DNA of 64,000 nt. Source: Clostridiales bacterium (GTDB lineage Bacteria > Bacillota > Clostridia > Oscillospirales > Acutalibacteraceae). Below are positions 53,134 to 61,594 of this stretch, one piece after another. Location: positions 1 to 64,000 of the forward strand of contig DXYF01000032.1 in NCBI GenBank assembly GCA_019415945.1, read 5' to 3'. Below the pieces are notes generated by a model. That model was not told where the DNA came from, searched no databases, and saw nothing but the letters and a program-made list of their open reading frames with translations. The position numbers and the translations under genes were made by a program. Position 1 is the first letter of the stretch. Every line of letters begins with the position of its first letter.

Positions 53134-54039
53134 TTAACGTTCACGATTTTTGGAACGCTCACGCTTTTGCAGTTTTTGAAAAGAAAAATCTAAAATTCGT
53201 TCCTTTCTTTCTCGAAGCATAGTTTTATAAAACTCTTTCTGTAAATCCGAAATAAAAGGAGTTTCATCAACGATTTTATAAATTTTATCCATATCAATTT
53301 TGGGCAGTATTCGCTTTAGAGCCTTATTACAATCCTTGTTCTCAAGAGATGAGATAAACTTGAAGTATTGGATTTTCTGACCGTTTATCTTGATACCTGA
53401 AAGTGGTCTTTCAAAAATACGGATTTCACGCTCAGCCGGGTCTTCCAATGTTCTTTTCATAATTTCTTCATCTGCCTGTGGGAACAAGCAACTGCCACAA
53501 TCATAAACAGGAGCAAGATAAATTTCATCGGTAAGAGCATTGTAAAGGAATCCCCAGTTACCATTATGTCTATCCCAGTTTCCGATTAAAGCATCTACGA
53601 TAAACATATCCCAAAACCATTCAGTCAGCTTTTGAGAATCAATGGCAGTTTGTTCCTCTAATGTTTTTATAATGTCGCTAAGTTCTGTGCCATAGCCATT
53701 GTGAGCAGAGTCGATAATTGTGTTTTTCAAAGAAGCGAAATCCTGAAGCACAAATCCACCAGCTGTAAAATCTTTGCAGGCTACAACAATCTTTTTCTTT
53801 CCGTTTTTGGTGTAGGTTCCCAGCAAAGTCTTTTGAACCGGAATACCAATACTCTCAAAAATATGGCAACCTAAATATTCAGATATGCAACCATTCGCAT
53901 AACTTATTTCTTTATTGATAGTTGGAACAGCAGGAAATTTAAGCATATATAGCTCATCGTTATACAGAATGGAAATCTTACTACCATTGGCTCCTGCATA
54001 AGTTTTATTGCGAACTGGATAATCACTAAAATCTATCAT
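53134..54039 (-). CDS. HipA-like kinase (toxin-type)
   Basis: A 301-residue protein with a HipA/CtkA-type Ser/Thr kinase core: glycine-poor start then KIVVACKDF, the catalytic DALIGNWDRHNGNWGFL (HRD-equivalent Asp and Asn), and the metal-binding APVYDCGSCLFP. It lacks the long HipA N-terminal domain, so it resembles the short HipA-like kinases. It begins three bases after an XRE-type regulator, the layout of a HipBA toxin-antitoxin pair. In HipA the target is a tRNA synthetase; here it is unknown. Located in the island between CRISPR and tmRNA. Confidence 0.82.
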   Translation of the reverse strand: MIDFSDYPVRNKTYAGANGSKISILYNDELYMLKFPAVPTINKEISYANGCISEYLGCHIFESIGIPVQKTLLGTYTKNGKKKIVVACKDFTAGGFVLQDFASLKNTIIDSAHNGYGTELSDIIKTLEEQTAIDSQKLTEWFWDMFIVDALIGNWDRHNGNWGFLYNALTDEIYLAPVYDCGSCLFPQADEEIMKRTLEDPAEREIRIFERPLSGIKINGQKIQYFKFISSLENKDCNKALKRILPKIDMDKIYKIVDETPFISDLQKEFYKTMLRERKERILDFSFQKLQKRERSKNRER

Positions 54040-54042
54040 AGG

Positions 54043-54504
54043 TTAGTCACCTCGTTTCATTCTTAAATATGTTTCACGCAAATACCAAGCCTGTTCGCTT
54101 GATATTTCCTGCTCTACTTCCGCAGAATTAATATCTGCGTTTAGTTCACTCCAATAAATATCCCAGTGATAATCTTTTTCACCGCTATCTACAATTTTCC
54201 AAGAAGCAATCATATTTTCCAAAGAGGTTTGCAGATATGGAGGAAGACCACGTTCAAGATATTTCTTGCTTTTTGGCAGCCCTGTTTCTTTGTCATACCT
54301 TGTATCTATTGTATCCAAAGACATAATATCTTCCATTGTGCAACCAAGTGCTTTTGCAAGTTGCTGTACTGTATAGGCAGAGCATTTTTGCAGAGAACTT
54401 TTACCTGAACAAATATCTATAACGGTCGTTTTAGGAATACCACTGATTTGCGACAGATGATATTTTGTAATGTTTTTGCTGTCAATATATTCTTGTAGGT
54501 TCAT
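54043..54504 (-). CDS. XRE-family regulator, HipB-like antitoxin with C-terminal extension
   Basis: A 153-residue protein. Residues ~1-65 form an XRE helix-turn-helix (YIDSKNITKYHLSQISGIPKTTVIDICSGKS...AYTVQQLAKALGCTMEDIM). Residues ~70-153 form an extra domain (GLPPYLQTSLENMIASWKIVDSGEKDYHWDIYWSELNADINS) common in clostridial toxin-antitoxin regulators. ATG at 54504 is preceded by AAAGGGTG; a GTG nine bases upstream is less good. It probably represses its own promoter at 54529-54557. Confidence 0.82.
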   Translation of the reverse strand: MNLQEYIDSKNITKYHLSQISGIPKTTVIDICSGKSSLQKCSAYTVQQLAKALGCTMEDIMSLDTIDTRYDKETGLPKSKKYLERGLPPYLQTSLENMIASWKIVDSGEKDYHWDIYWSELNADINSAEVEQEISSEQAWYLRETYLRMKRGD

Positions 54505-54528
54505 TTGCAACACCCTTTCTATAATTAT

Positions 54529-54557
54529 ATTATATCGGTGTACCGACCGTGTGTCAA
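54529..54557 (-). promoter_or_regulatory. Promoter and operator of the HipBA-like pair
   Basis: On the minus strand -35 TTGACA (54552-54557), 17-bp spacer, -10 TATAAT (54529-54534). The spacer holds the inverted repeat TCGGT-(2)-ACCGA, a likely binding site for the XRE regulator. Confidence 0.85.
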
Positions 54558-54599
54558 TAAGATTTTGGTCTAAACGGATTGCTTAATATTCGCTTTCTT

Positions 54600-54930
54600 G
54601 CAATGGGGGCTTGGGGGTGTCCCTCAAAAGCAAACAGTAGGCGGATACGCTTACTGTTTACTCGGAACTTGCCGTACAAGTTCCCTGCTTGTTACGGTGT
54701 AAGACACATATCTAAGGTGTAAATCTAGCTTCCTATGTGGCTTCCACCGTGGAATAACTATCTCTAAACTTTCTCATATTACAAAAGTTACACTTACCTT
54801 AAATACTGGTATCAATATATCAATTAGTTATGTCAGTTTCTAAAAATAGTGTAACCTATGATTGTAATAGGAACAGTTATCTCCAAAGTTGACAGCACAG
54901 TGATATCAAAAGTATTGATAAGTGTAACCT
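54600..54930. other. Plasmid-like control region with hairpins and GTGTAA repeats
   Basis: A gene-free stretch before parR. It has hairpins AAACAGTA/TACTGTTT (54632-54659) and GGAACTTG/CAAGTTCC (54664-54684), a G-rich GGGGGCTTGGGGGTGTCCC motif (54605-54623) that recalls transfer-origin sequences, and five GTGTAA motifs (54697, 54717, 54788 inverted, 54849, 54922). The longest shared form is TAAGTGTAAC (54788-54797 inverted; 54919-54928). Being next to a ParMR pair, the repeats may be a centromere (parC); parts may be an oriT. Confidence 0.5.
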
Positions 54931-55257
54931 TTAGAAACCATCAAAGAAATCAAGCATAGTTTCTTCATTTTCAGTGTTATCTTCTTTTTCGGCAGGTGCT
55001 TGTACAGGCTGAGTCTGCACAAGCTGTAACAAACTACCAAAAGGATTCACTTTTACAGTTTCTTCTCTTATAGTTGTAATTACTCGTTCAAGAAACGAAT
55101 CTTCATTTACACTTTTTTCTTTCAACTCCATATATTCGCAGATAGAAGAAATGACCGCCTTACTGTATGACTTGTCTGCATTTTGAAGATAGTCATACGC
55201 CTTGCGGTCATTTTCTTTATCTAAATTAAAACGAATTTTAATATTCTTAACACTCAT
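54931..55257 (-). CDS. ParR-like centromere-binding protein
   Basis: A 108-residue protein beginning MSVKNIKIRFNLDKENDRKAY, a ribbon-helix-helix-like segment (KIRFNLDKENDRKAYDYLQNADKSYSKAVISSICEYME), with an acidic C-terminal tail (EKEDNTENEETMLDFFDGF) like the ParM-contacting tail of ParR. It overlaps the stop of the ParM-like gene by four bases. Role inferred from size and partnership. Confidence 0.75.
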   Translation of the reverse strand: MSVKNIKIRFNLDKENDRKAYDYLQNADKSYSKAVISSICEYMELKEKSVNEDSFLERVITTIREETVKVNPFGSLLQLVQTQPVQAPAEKEDNTENEETMLDFFDGF

Positions 55258-56180
55258 ACTACACCACCATTTCTGTTAAGCGTAACAAGTGCCATATACT
55301 CATATCCTTTTGCCGTAGCACAAATATCATCATTAATGATTACTCTGTTTTCATCGAAATCTGCGAAGTTGTGAATAAGACATCCGCCTCCGCCGACAAC
55401 ATAAAGCTTCATCAACTTTGAATCGTATTCGTGTTCACGCAAACGACGAAAAATACCGGAGGTGTATTCTTTTGCAGTTTTGACAATCGTATCAAGATAA
55501 TGCTTATCAATATCTGCTGTGCCTTTCTTCAAAATCTCGTTGATTATTGTATCTTCAAGATTTACGTGGTGTACTTTCATCACCTGCTCACGAATAAGCA
55601 AAGCACACTGATGAGTACCGTACTTTTCTGTAAACATACGCTGTGCATCTGGCTTTTTATTTACAATCCTGAGAAGATTCATAGTTCCGTTGCCAATATC
55701 GCAGAGCATATTCACACCCTTAAAATCACCAAGTCTTTCAGCAACAGCGGCAAATCCCTGCGGATATATTTCAGCTCCTGCGATTTTGATTTGATATTCT
55801 GTATTTCGGAAAGTAAAAGTAATCTCTTTATGTTGAAGCAGATACTTTTTAAACTCAGCTTTTTGTTCACTAACCCAAGTCAAAGGAAGACCTGCAGCAA
55901 TAAAAACAGTTGCTTTTGTGATACGCACTCGTCTGAGTTCCCTAGCAATAGCGGCAAGAGTAAGTACATAGTAATCTTCATCATTGAACTTGTCCGCTGT
56001 AAATTCCTTATGACCTACACCGATTGAATAATACTTGTTGTTCCAAATAAGCAGGTCACTTGCAAATACAGGTTCGGTATCGCTTTTCATAACTACTGTA
56101 GAAAAACAGCAGTTTGCAGTTTTCATATTTCCGTATCCGTGGTCAATTCCTACAACATACATATCATTAAATCTTTTCAT
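55254..56180 (-). CDS. parM: ParM/StbA-type actin-like segregation ATPase
   Basis: A 308-residue actin-like protein. Phosphate loop 1 VVGIDHGYGNMKTA, connecting FIAAGLPLTWVSEQ, phosphate loop 2 MLCDIGNGTMNLLRI and the adenosine motif LYVVGGGGCLIHNFADF match ParM/StbA-type plasmid segregation filaments found on conjugative elements of Firmicutes. It would form dynamic filaments moving DNA bound by the ParR-like partner. A hairpin GTTGAT/ATCAAC with inner GGGAG/CTCCC at 56211-56243 lies in its leader. Confidence 0.88.
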   Translation of the reverse strand: MKRFNDMYVVGIDHGYGNMKTANCCFSTVVMKSDTEPVFASDLLIWNNKYYSIGVGHKEFTADKFNDEDYYVLTLAAIARELRRVRITKATVFIAAGLPLTWVSEQKAEFKKYLLQHKEITFTFRNTEYQIKIAGAEIYPQGFAAVAERLGDFKGVNMLCDIGNGTMNLLRIVNKKPDAQRMFTEKYGTHQCALLIREQVMKVHHVNLEDTIINEILKKGTADIDKHYLDTIVKTAKEYTSGIFRRLREHEYDSKLMKLYVVGGGGCLIHNFADFDENRVIINDDICATAKGYEYMALVTLNRNGGVV

Positions 56181-56280
56181 ATTTCATTTCTCCTTGTATA
56201 ATAAATTTAGGTTGATAAGGGAGCCTATCTCCCAAAATCAACTGTATAATTATTCAACATAATGTTGTATAATTGTAGTT

Positions 56281-56456
56281 ATTAGATAGAGGATGTCGTA
56301 TTCTCCTTGGGGAGCCAAAAGCTACTCCGTACTGGAAAGACTGACACCTCTTTCTGATAAACAGATTACGAATAAGTTGGATGTTGACGGCTGATTGCCG
56401 TACTTCGAATATAGAACAAGGCAGTAACGTTTATCAGATAAGAGGAACTATCTAAA
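56281..56456 (+). ncRNA. Structured leader of the IS110 element, candidate bridge RNA
   Basis: About 175 bases directly upstream of an IS110-type transposase. An outer stem TTAGATAG (56282-56289) / CTATCTAA (56448-56455) encloses two domains. The first has hairpin CTCC-TTGG-GGAG (~56314-56324); the second is closed by a perfect 10-bp stem TCTGATAAAC (56353-56362) / GTTTATCAGA (56429-56438) and includes ACGGC-TGATT-GCCGT. IS110-group elements encode bridge RNAs in this position, with separate target- and donor-binding loops. Assignment rests on position, length and folding. Confidence 0.62.
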
Positions 56457-56479
56457 ATCTGTTTATTTAGGTGAATGTT

Positions 56480-57616
56480 ATGCTTTATCTCGGAATTGAT
56501 ATCGGCAAAAATACTCATGTTGCTTCTCTTATTGATGAAACGGCAAAACCATTATTCAAAGCATTCTCGTTTTCAAACACAACCGAAGGCGCAAACAGCC
56601 TGATTGAAAAATTATCAGTACATATCAATAATCAATCAGAAGTTGAAATAGGAATGGAGGCTACCGGTCATTATTGGCTTTCGATTTACTCATTTCTTGT
56701 TGAAAATGGATTTGTTGTTCATGTCGTTAATCCTATTCAAACTGACGGCTGGCGAAAAGGGACTGAAATCAGAAAGCGTAAAACAGATTTCATCGATTCT
56801 GTTCTCATTGCTGATTTGATACGCTACGGTGATTTTGTTGAAACCTCACTGTCAGATGAAGACACAATGTCACTGCGTAATCTGTCACGCTTTCGCACTT
56901 ATCTTGTTTCGTCCATTTCAGACTTGAAGCGCAAGGTAATCTGTGTTCTTGACCAGGTGTTCCCAGAATATCACACTGCTTTTTCAGATGTTTTCGGCGA
57001 AACCTCTAAAGAACTTCTTTCGCACTTTCAGACTGCGGATGATTTTGAAAACATCTCTTCTGAACAGCTTGAAAACGTGCTCAAAAAGGTCTCTTTTAAG
57101 GGTTTTGCCAAAAACAAAATCACTCAGATTTCAGAGCTCGCAGCGAGTTCTTTCGGACTGAAGTTCTGTCAGGATAGCTTCTCTTTACAGCTTCGGCTTT
57201 TAATTGAGCAGATTAAATTTATTGACGCTCAGGTATGTGATGTGGAAGCAGAAATCAAAGTTATCCTTGATAAAATTAATTCTCCTATTATGACTGTACC
57301 GGGTGTAGGCAATATTAACGCCGCTGTTATTTTAGGAGAGATCGGTGATATCTCTCGCTTTTCAAACGCTTCCAAGCTTGCTGCTTATGCAGGTATAGAC
57401 GCTTCTGTCAGCCAATCCGGTGAATACCAATCCACCAATAACAAAATGAGTAAGCGTGGCTCTCCCTATTTGCGCAAAGCTCTGTTTCAGGCTGCCTTGA
57501 TTGCAGCCTTTCATGATCCGGTTTTCTCGGCTTTTTATCAAAAAAAGCGATCCGAGGGCAAGCATCATCTTACTGCTGTTGGTGCTGTTGCCGAGTTCTG
57601 TAATTGCAGAATGTAG
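56480..57616 (+). mobile_element. IS110-family transposase, C-terminally truncated
   Basis: A 378-residue DEDD transposase: Asp7 in LYLGIDIGKNTHV, Glu60 in GMEATGHYW, Asp103 and Asp106 in RKTDFIDSVLIADLI. The C-terminal Tnp domain has MTVPGVGNINAAVILGEIGDISRF and the catalytic Ser328 in SKRGSPYLRKALF. The normal ending after KHHLTAVGAVA is missing and the frame runs into FCNCRM-stop, at the junction with the integrase remnant, so ~20-40 residues seem lost. The RNA leader upstream is intact. The start at 56480 follows AGGTGAATGTT. The element probably cannot move by itself now. Confidence 0.88.
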
Positions 57617-57629
57617 AAAGTGGAAATAT

Positions 57630-57935
57630 TTTAGTTGCACACCTGCATCTTTGAGCGGTTCATATTATAGATGTCTTGAAAAAACAAACATTCCAAAATT
57701 TTCTTTTCATAAACTCAGACACTATTTTGCGTCCGAGCTACATTCGCAAGGGATTCCTGATAAGTACATTGCAGAAATAGGCGGCTGGGAAAATGTTTCC
57801 GTTTTACAAGAAATTTATCAGCATACTTTAAGAGATAAGAAAAAAGAAATTTCAGATAAAATTGTAAACATCTTTGACAGTAATTTTAAAAAATGCAACA
57901 CGAAATGCAACACGAAAATTAAAAACGCCGATTAA
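57630..57935 (+). pseudogene. Tyrosine integrase C-terminal fragment next to tmRNA
   Basis: A frame encoding TPASLSGSYYRCLEKTNIPKF..., LRHYFASELHSQGIPDKYIAEIGGWENVSVLQEIYQHTL: the H-x-x-R, the GW segment that replaces LGH, and the nucleophile Tyr of a tyrosine recombinase. The N-terminal two thirds are missing, cut off at the IS110 junction (~57600-57630). It ends KCNTKCNTKIKNAD and is followed by a hairpin, then within ~15 bases the tmRNA 3' end. An integrase reading toward tmRNA is typical of elements that use ssrA as attachment site. Confidence 0.85.
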
Positions 57936-57947
57936 ATCGGCGTTTTT
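57920..57947 (+). terminator. Hairpin between integrase remnant and tmRNA
   Basis: AAAAACGCCGATT / AATCGGCGTTTTT, also repeated at the left remnant near 53002-53030. Confidence 0.85.
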
Positions 57948-57948
57948 A

Positions 57949-58294
57949 TGGTGGAGATGGGGGGAGTCGAACCCCCGTCCGAAAATTGCTTGCCAAGACT
58001 TTCTCCGAGCACAGTCGCTGTTTTAAATCTCCCTTACCGCATCGCCCAACGACAGGCTATGCGGTTTGGCAGCTCCTAAACTGTGACAGAGTACGGAGCA
58101 ATCCTCTGTTCACATTTACCACTAATCGACGCCCCTTGCACAGCCGTGGTGCTCTGTGCAGGAACGAGCAGCATTAAGCTGCTAATGCAACTTTATTGTT
58201 GTCAGTTATTTTTAAGTTGCGGATTTTATAGCGGTTCCGCACCGCTGCTCGCTTATCAAGGTTTACAATCCCCGTCGAAACCTTTACATCCCCG
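57949..58294 (-). ncRNA. ssrA: Transfer-messenger RNA
   Basis: A 346-base tmRNA on the minus strand. The 5' GGGGATG pairs with the 3' CATCTCC before ACCA; the T-arm GGGGGTTCGACTCCCCC and the 5' segment GGTTTCGACGGGG are diagnostic. The open reading frame ends ...ITDNNKVALAA-stop, the usual C-terminal degradation tag. The 3' CCA is encoded. It rescues ribosomes stalled on broken mRNA together with SmpB. Its 3' end abuts an integrase remnant, so it is the likely attachment site of the island. Confidence 0.96.
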
Positions 58295-58399
58295 TATATA
58301 AAGAATTTACGGATGATTTGTACTTTATTAAAACAAATCAGATTTATGATTTTGTATTACACATAAAATATATTGTCCTGTTTTTGAAGATATTATACT

Positions 58400-58861
58400 T
58401 TACCCGCGTGACTGTTCTTTTAACGCTCTTTCTATATCACGCTTTGCACTGCGTTTTGCCATATCTTCACGCTTATCATAGAGCTTTTTACCCTTGCACA
58501 AACCGACCTGAATTTTAACCCTGCTGCCCTTAAAATAAAGGCTTATGGGAATGAGAGAATATCCCGTCTGCTTTACTGTACCGTAAAGTCTGTTGATTTC
58601 TTTCTTGTGCATAAGAAGTTTGCGTACTCTCATTGGATCACGGTTAAAGATGTTGCCGTGTTCGTAGGGAGATATGTGCATACCGTTTACAAACATTTCC
58701 CCATCAACAATAGAACACCAGCTGTCCTTAAGGTTAACTCTTCCGTTTCGGATAGACTTGACCTCTGTGCCGAACAGCTCAATTCCGGCTTCATATGACT
58801 CTTCTATAAAGTAGTCATGTGAAGCCTTTTTGTTTTGAGAAATAGTTTTAATTGAACTCAT
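58400..58861 (-). CDS. smpB: SsrA-binding protein SmpB
   Basis: A 153-residue OB-fold protein that binds tmRNA and places it in the stalled ribosome. Signature SHDYFIEESYEAGIELFGTEVKSIRNGRVNLKDSW, HISPYEHGN and the C-terminal KKLYDKREDMAKRSAKRDIERALK. It lies directly upstream of ssrA, the usual arrangement, and its start overlaps the recR stop by one base. Confidence 0.97.
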   Translation of the reverse strand: MSSIKTISQNKKASHDYFIEESYEAGIELFGTEVKSIRNGRVNLKDSWCSIVDGEMFVNGMHISPYEHGNIFNRDPMRVRKLLMHKKEINRLYGTVKQTGYSLIPISLYFKGSRVKIQVGLCKGKKLYDKREDMAKRSAKRDIERALKEQSRG

Positions 58862-59463
58862 TATATCTCATTCCTGCCTTCCAAAGCCTTTGCAAGTGTG
58901 TATTCGTCAGCATATTCCAAATCTCCTCCGACAGGGATACCGTAAGCAAGACGAGTAACTTTGACGCCCATAGGCTTTAAGAGCTTTGAAATATACAATG
59001 CTGTCGCGTCACCCTCTACGGTCGGATTGGTCGCCATAATTACTTCCTTTACACTGTCATCGAAAAGGCGTGCAACAAGCTGTTTTATAGTGAGATTTTC
59101 GGGGCCTATATCGTTAAGCGGAGAAATCGCTCCGTGCAAAACATGATAAACGCCGTTAAACTCACGGGTATTTTCTACAGCTGCTGCATCTCTTGGGGTT
59201 TCAACCACACAAATCACCGAGTTATCTCTTGCGGGGTTTTCACACACCGAGCAAAGTTCTTTGTCTGTGAGGTTACAGCATTTGCTGCAATAATGTATTT
59301 TTGTATGTGCGTCAAGCACGGCATTTGCAAGCTCTTGTGCTTGTGTTTTTGACAGATTCAAAACATAATATGCAAGACGCTGTGCGGTTTTGTGCCCTAT
59401 TCCCGGCATTTTTTCAAACTGCTCCACCAGATTTTCCAGTGGAGCTGCGTGTATCTGTGCCAT
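58861..59463 (-). CDS. recR: Recombination mediator RecR
   Basis: A 200-residue DNA-clamp protein: helix-hairpin-helix (LVEQFEKMPGIGHKTAQRLAYYVL), four-cysteine zinc finger (CSKCCNLTDKELCSVC), and a Toprim domain (ICVVETPRDAAAVENTREFNGVYHVLHGAISPLNDIGPENL; VIMATNPTVEGDATALYI). It acts with RecO and RecF in gap repair. Third gene of dnaX-ybaB-recR. Confidence 0.97.
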   Translation of the reverse strand: MAQIHAAPLENLVEQFEKMPGIGHKTAQRLAYYVLNLSKTQAQELANAVLDAHTKIHYCSKCCNLTDKELCSVCENPARDNSVICVVETPRDAAAVENTREFNGVYHVLHGAISPLNDIGPENLTIKQLVARLFDDSVKEVIMATNPTVEGDATALYISKLLKPMGVKVTRLAYGIPVGGDLEYADEYTLAKALEGRNEI

Positions 59464-59465
59464 AA

Positions 59466-59816
59466 TTAGAACATACCCGGAATATTAAGACCGCCCGAAA
59501 TAGATTCCATTTTCTCCTCTTTTTCCTTAGCGGCAGCTCTTAACGCCTCGTTTGCTGCTGCAATTACAAGATCTGAGAGCATATCCACATCTTCTGGATC
59601 AACAACTTCAGGTGAAATTTCAACCTTTGTAAGTTCCATCTTGCCTGTTACGGTAACCTTTACGGCACCGCCTCCTGCTGTGGCGTCATATTCTTTTGCT
59701 TCAAGTTCTGCTGAAGCTGCCTCCATATCATCCTGGAGCTTTTGAGCCTGACGGGCAAGCTGCTGAATATTGTTTACTCCGCCGTTTCCGTATCCTTTTG
59801 GTAATCTTGCTTTCAT
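59466..59816 (-). CDS. YbaB/EbfC-family nucleoid-associated protein
   Basis: A 116-residue DNA-binding protein with the YbaB core (NNIQQLARQAQKLQDDMEAASAELEAKEYDATAGGGAVKVTVTGKMELTKVEISPEVVDPEDVDMLSDLVIAAANEALR). The position between dnaX and recR is conserved in bacteria. The true start may be the ATG at 59816 (MKARLPKGYGNGG). Confidence 0.95.
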   Translation of the reverse strand: MKARLPKGYGNGGVNNIQQLARQAQKLQDDMEAASAELEAKEYDATAGGGAVKVTVTGKMELTKVEISPEVVDPEDVDMLSDLVIAAANEALRAAAKEKEEKMESISGGLNIPGMF

Positions 59817-59837
59817 AATATTAAATTCCTTTCAGTT

Positions 59838-61562
59838 TTATTCCTCAGTAATTTCAATTCCTGTGCCCTCAAGACCTTTTTTTAAAACCTCAAGGGGGTC
59901 AGCAGTTTCTTTTTTGATTTCAACTTTTTTGTACGGACCGAGTTTATAAACTCTGCCGGTTGTTTCTTGAATAATTTTTCTTATTTCCTCACGCCTTGAA
60001 CCGTTTTTTAATAGTTCAAACGCCATCTCGTTACTTGTGTCAATCAGAAGATAACTGCCGCTGACATACGCTGTTGAGCCTGTAAAAGCCGCCGCAATAG
60101 CTCTTGAAATGGGCTTCATATTGCTTACAACCTCTGCCCATTGAGTAAACGCAACAGCATTTTTGTAAATCTCATCTACATTTACAGATGCTTTTTCTGA
60201 ATTTGGCACAGCCGCAGGTGTCTCAGCAGATACTTTTGGCGGCACAGGAGTCTGATACGATTTCACGGCAGAAGATTCATTTTGAGTGCTTTGCGTTTTT
60301 TGATTTTGTTGTTTTTCAGGTGAAGTAAATGCATTCTCACTCTCTGAATCATCTGTCAGAACCTTTTGAGGGTTATTCTCAACAGACTGAGTTAACGAAA
60401 CATTGGTTACGGATAATCCGTTTTTTACAGCCTTTTCAAGTGCTGTTATTCGCTTTGAAAGCGACTCAAATGTACTGTCAAGTTCGGGAGCAGACAATTT
60501 TACCATTGCCATTTCAAACTCTGTTCTGTCGCCTGTGCCCTTTCCCATACGCTGATACGAACGGGAAAGCACATCCATATAATATACAATATCTGCAATA
60601 GAAAGATAGTCACTTTGGATTTGTGCCTGCTGAAATTCGTCATCTCCCATAACAAGAATTTCCTGCGGATTTCTGACAGACTTAATCATCATTAACGCCC
60701 TGAAATGAGCGATCAGCTCGTCGCACAGCCTTGCCATATCCTTTGACTCAGCGTATAATCTATCAATTATATCAAGTGCTTTTGCAGTGTTTTTATTGAT
60801 AACACAAGCCGCAAGGTCATAGAGATATGTCTTTTGTGCAAGACCTGCTGCACTTCGCACCGTATTCTCATCAATATCGGAACTCATTGCAATACATCTG
60901 TCAAGCAGCGACAAGCCGTCACGCAACGCACCGTCAGCAACGGAAGCCATAAGCATTGCGGCAGAATCCGATAGGGTTACATTTTCCTGCTCTGCCACAT
61001 ACAACAGTCTGTCGGCAATTTTTCGCGGCGATATCCTATGAAAATCAAAGCGTTGACAGCGAGACAGTATGGTTTGAGGCAGCTTGTGCACCTCGGTTGT
61101 AGCAAGTATAAAAATAACATGCTTCGGAGGTTCTTCAAGCGTTTTAAGCAGAGCGTTAAAAGCCTCTGTGGTAAGCATATGAACCTCATCGACTATATAA
61201 ACTCTGTATTTGCATTTTGACGGCTTGAACTGGACCTCATCAATAATCTGACGAATATCATCAATTTTACGATTTGAGGCTGCGTCCATTTCAACAATAT
61301 CAAGGATACTTCCGTTATCAATTCCCTGACATATCTCACATTTTCCGCACGGATTGCCGTTTTGAAGATCAAGACAATTAACTGCTTTAGCAAGAATTTT
61401 TGCACATGTGGTTTTACCGGTGCCTCTTGAGCCTGTAAAGAGATAAGCATGATTAATTCTCTGTGCTGAAAGCTCGTTTTTGAGAGTAGTTGTTATATGC
61501 TCCTGTCCTGCAACATCATCAAATGTCTGTGGACGCCACTTTCGATATAAAACCCTGTACAA
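59838..61562 (-). CDS. dnaX: DNA polymerase III subunit gamma/tau
   Basis: A 574-residue clamp-loader subunit. Walker A GSRGTGKTTCAKILAKAVNC, zinc motif CGKCEICQ, Walker B YIVDEVHMLTTEAFNALLKTLEEPP, sensor LATTEVHKLPQTILSRCQRF, then a low-complexity Ser/Gln/Thr linker (~400-450) and a C-terminal domain that contacts the polymerase. The start is TTG at 61562 behind GGAGGTGATTTT. I did not identify a clear gamma frameshift site. SRP RNA is encoded just upstream. Confidence 0.97.
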   Translation of the reverse strand: MYRVLYRKWRPQTFDDVAGQEHITTTLKNELSAQRINHAYLFTGSRGTGKTTCAKILAKAVNCLDLQNGNPCGKCEICQGIDNGSILDIVEMDAASNRKIDDIRQIIDEVQFKPSKCKYRVYIVDEVHMLTTEAFNALLKTLEEPPKHVIFILATTEVHKLPQTILSRCQRFDFHRISPRKIADRLLYVAEQENVTLSDSAAMLMASVADGALRDGLSLLDRCIAMSSDIDENTVRSAAGLAQKTYLYDLAACVINKNTAKALDIIDRLYAESKDMARLCDELIAHFRALMMIKSVRNPQEILVMGDDEFQQAQIQSDYLSIADIVYYMDVLSRSYQRMGKGTGDRTEFEMAMVKLSAPELDSTFESLSKRITALEKAVKNGLSVTNVSLTQSVENNPQKVLTDDSESENAFTSPEKQQNQKTQSTQNESSAVKSYQTPVPPKVSAETPAAVPNSEKASVNVDEIYKNAVAFTQWAEVVSNMKPISRAIAAAFTGSTAYVSGSYLLIDTSNEMAFELLKNGSRREEIRKIIQETTGRVYKLGPYKKVEIKKETADPLEVLKKGLEGTGIEITEE

Positions 61563-61594
61563 AAAATCACCTCCGCACTAACAAAAAATGCAAG

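Noticed and set aside
52851..53162. 103-codon minus-strand frame between array and HipA-like gene
   Set aside because: It runs antisense through the integrase-tail remnant and hairpin, has no ribosome site and no recognisable domain.
57949..58294. A tRNA gene (T-arm GGTTCGACTCC and encoded CCA)
   Set aside because: The full context, with the GGTTTCGACGGGG 5' part and an ALAA-ending tag frame, shows it is tmRNA.
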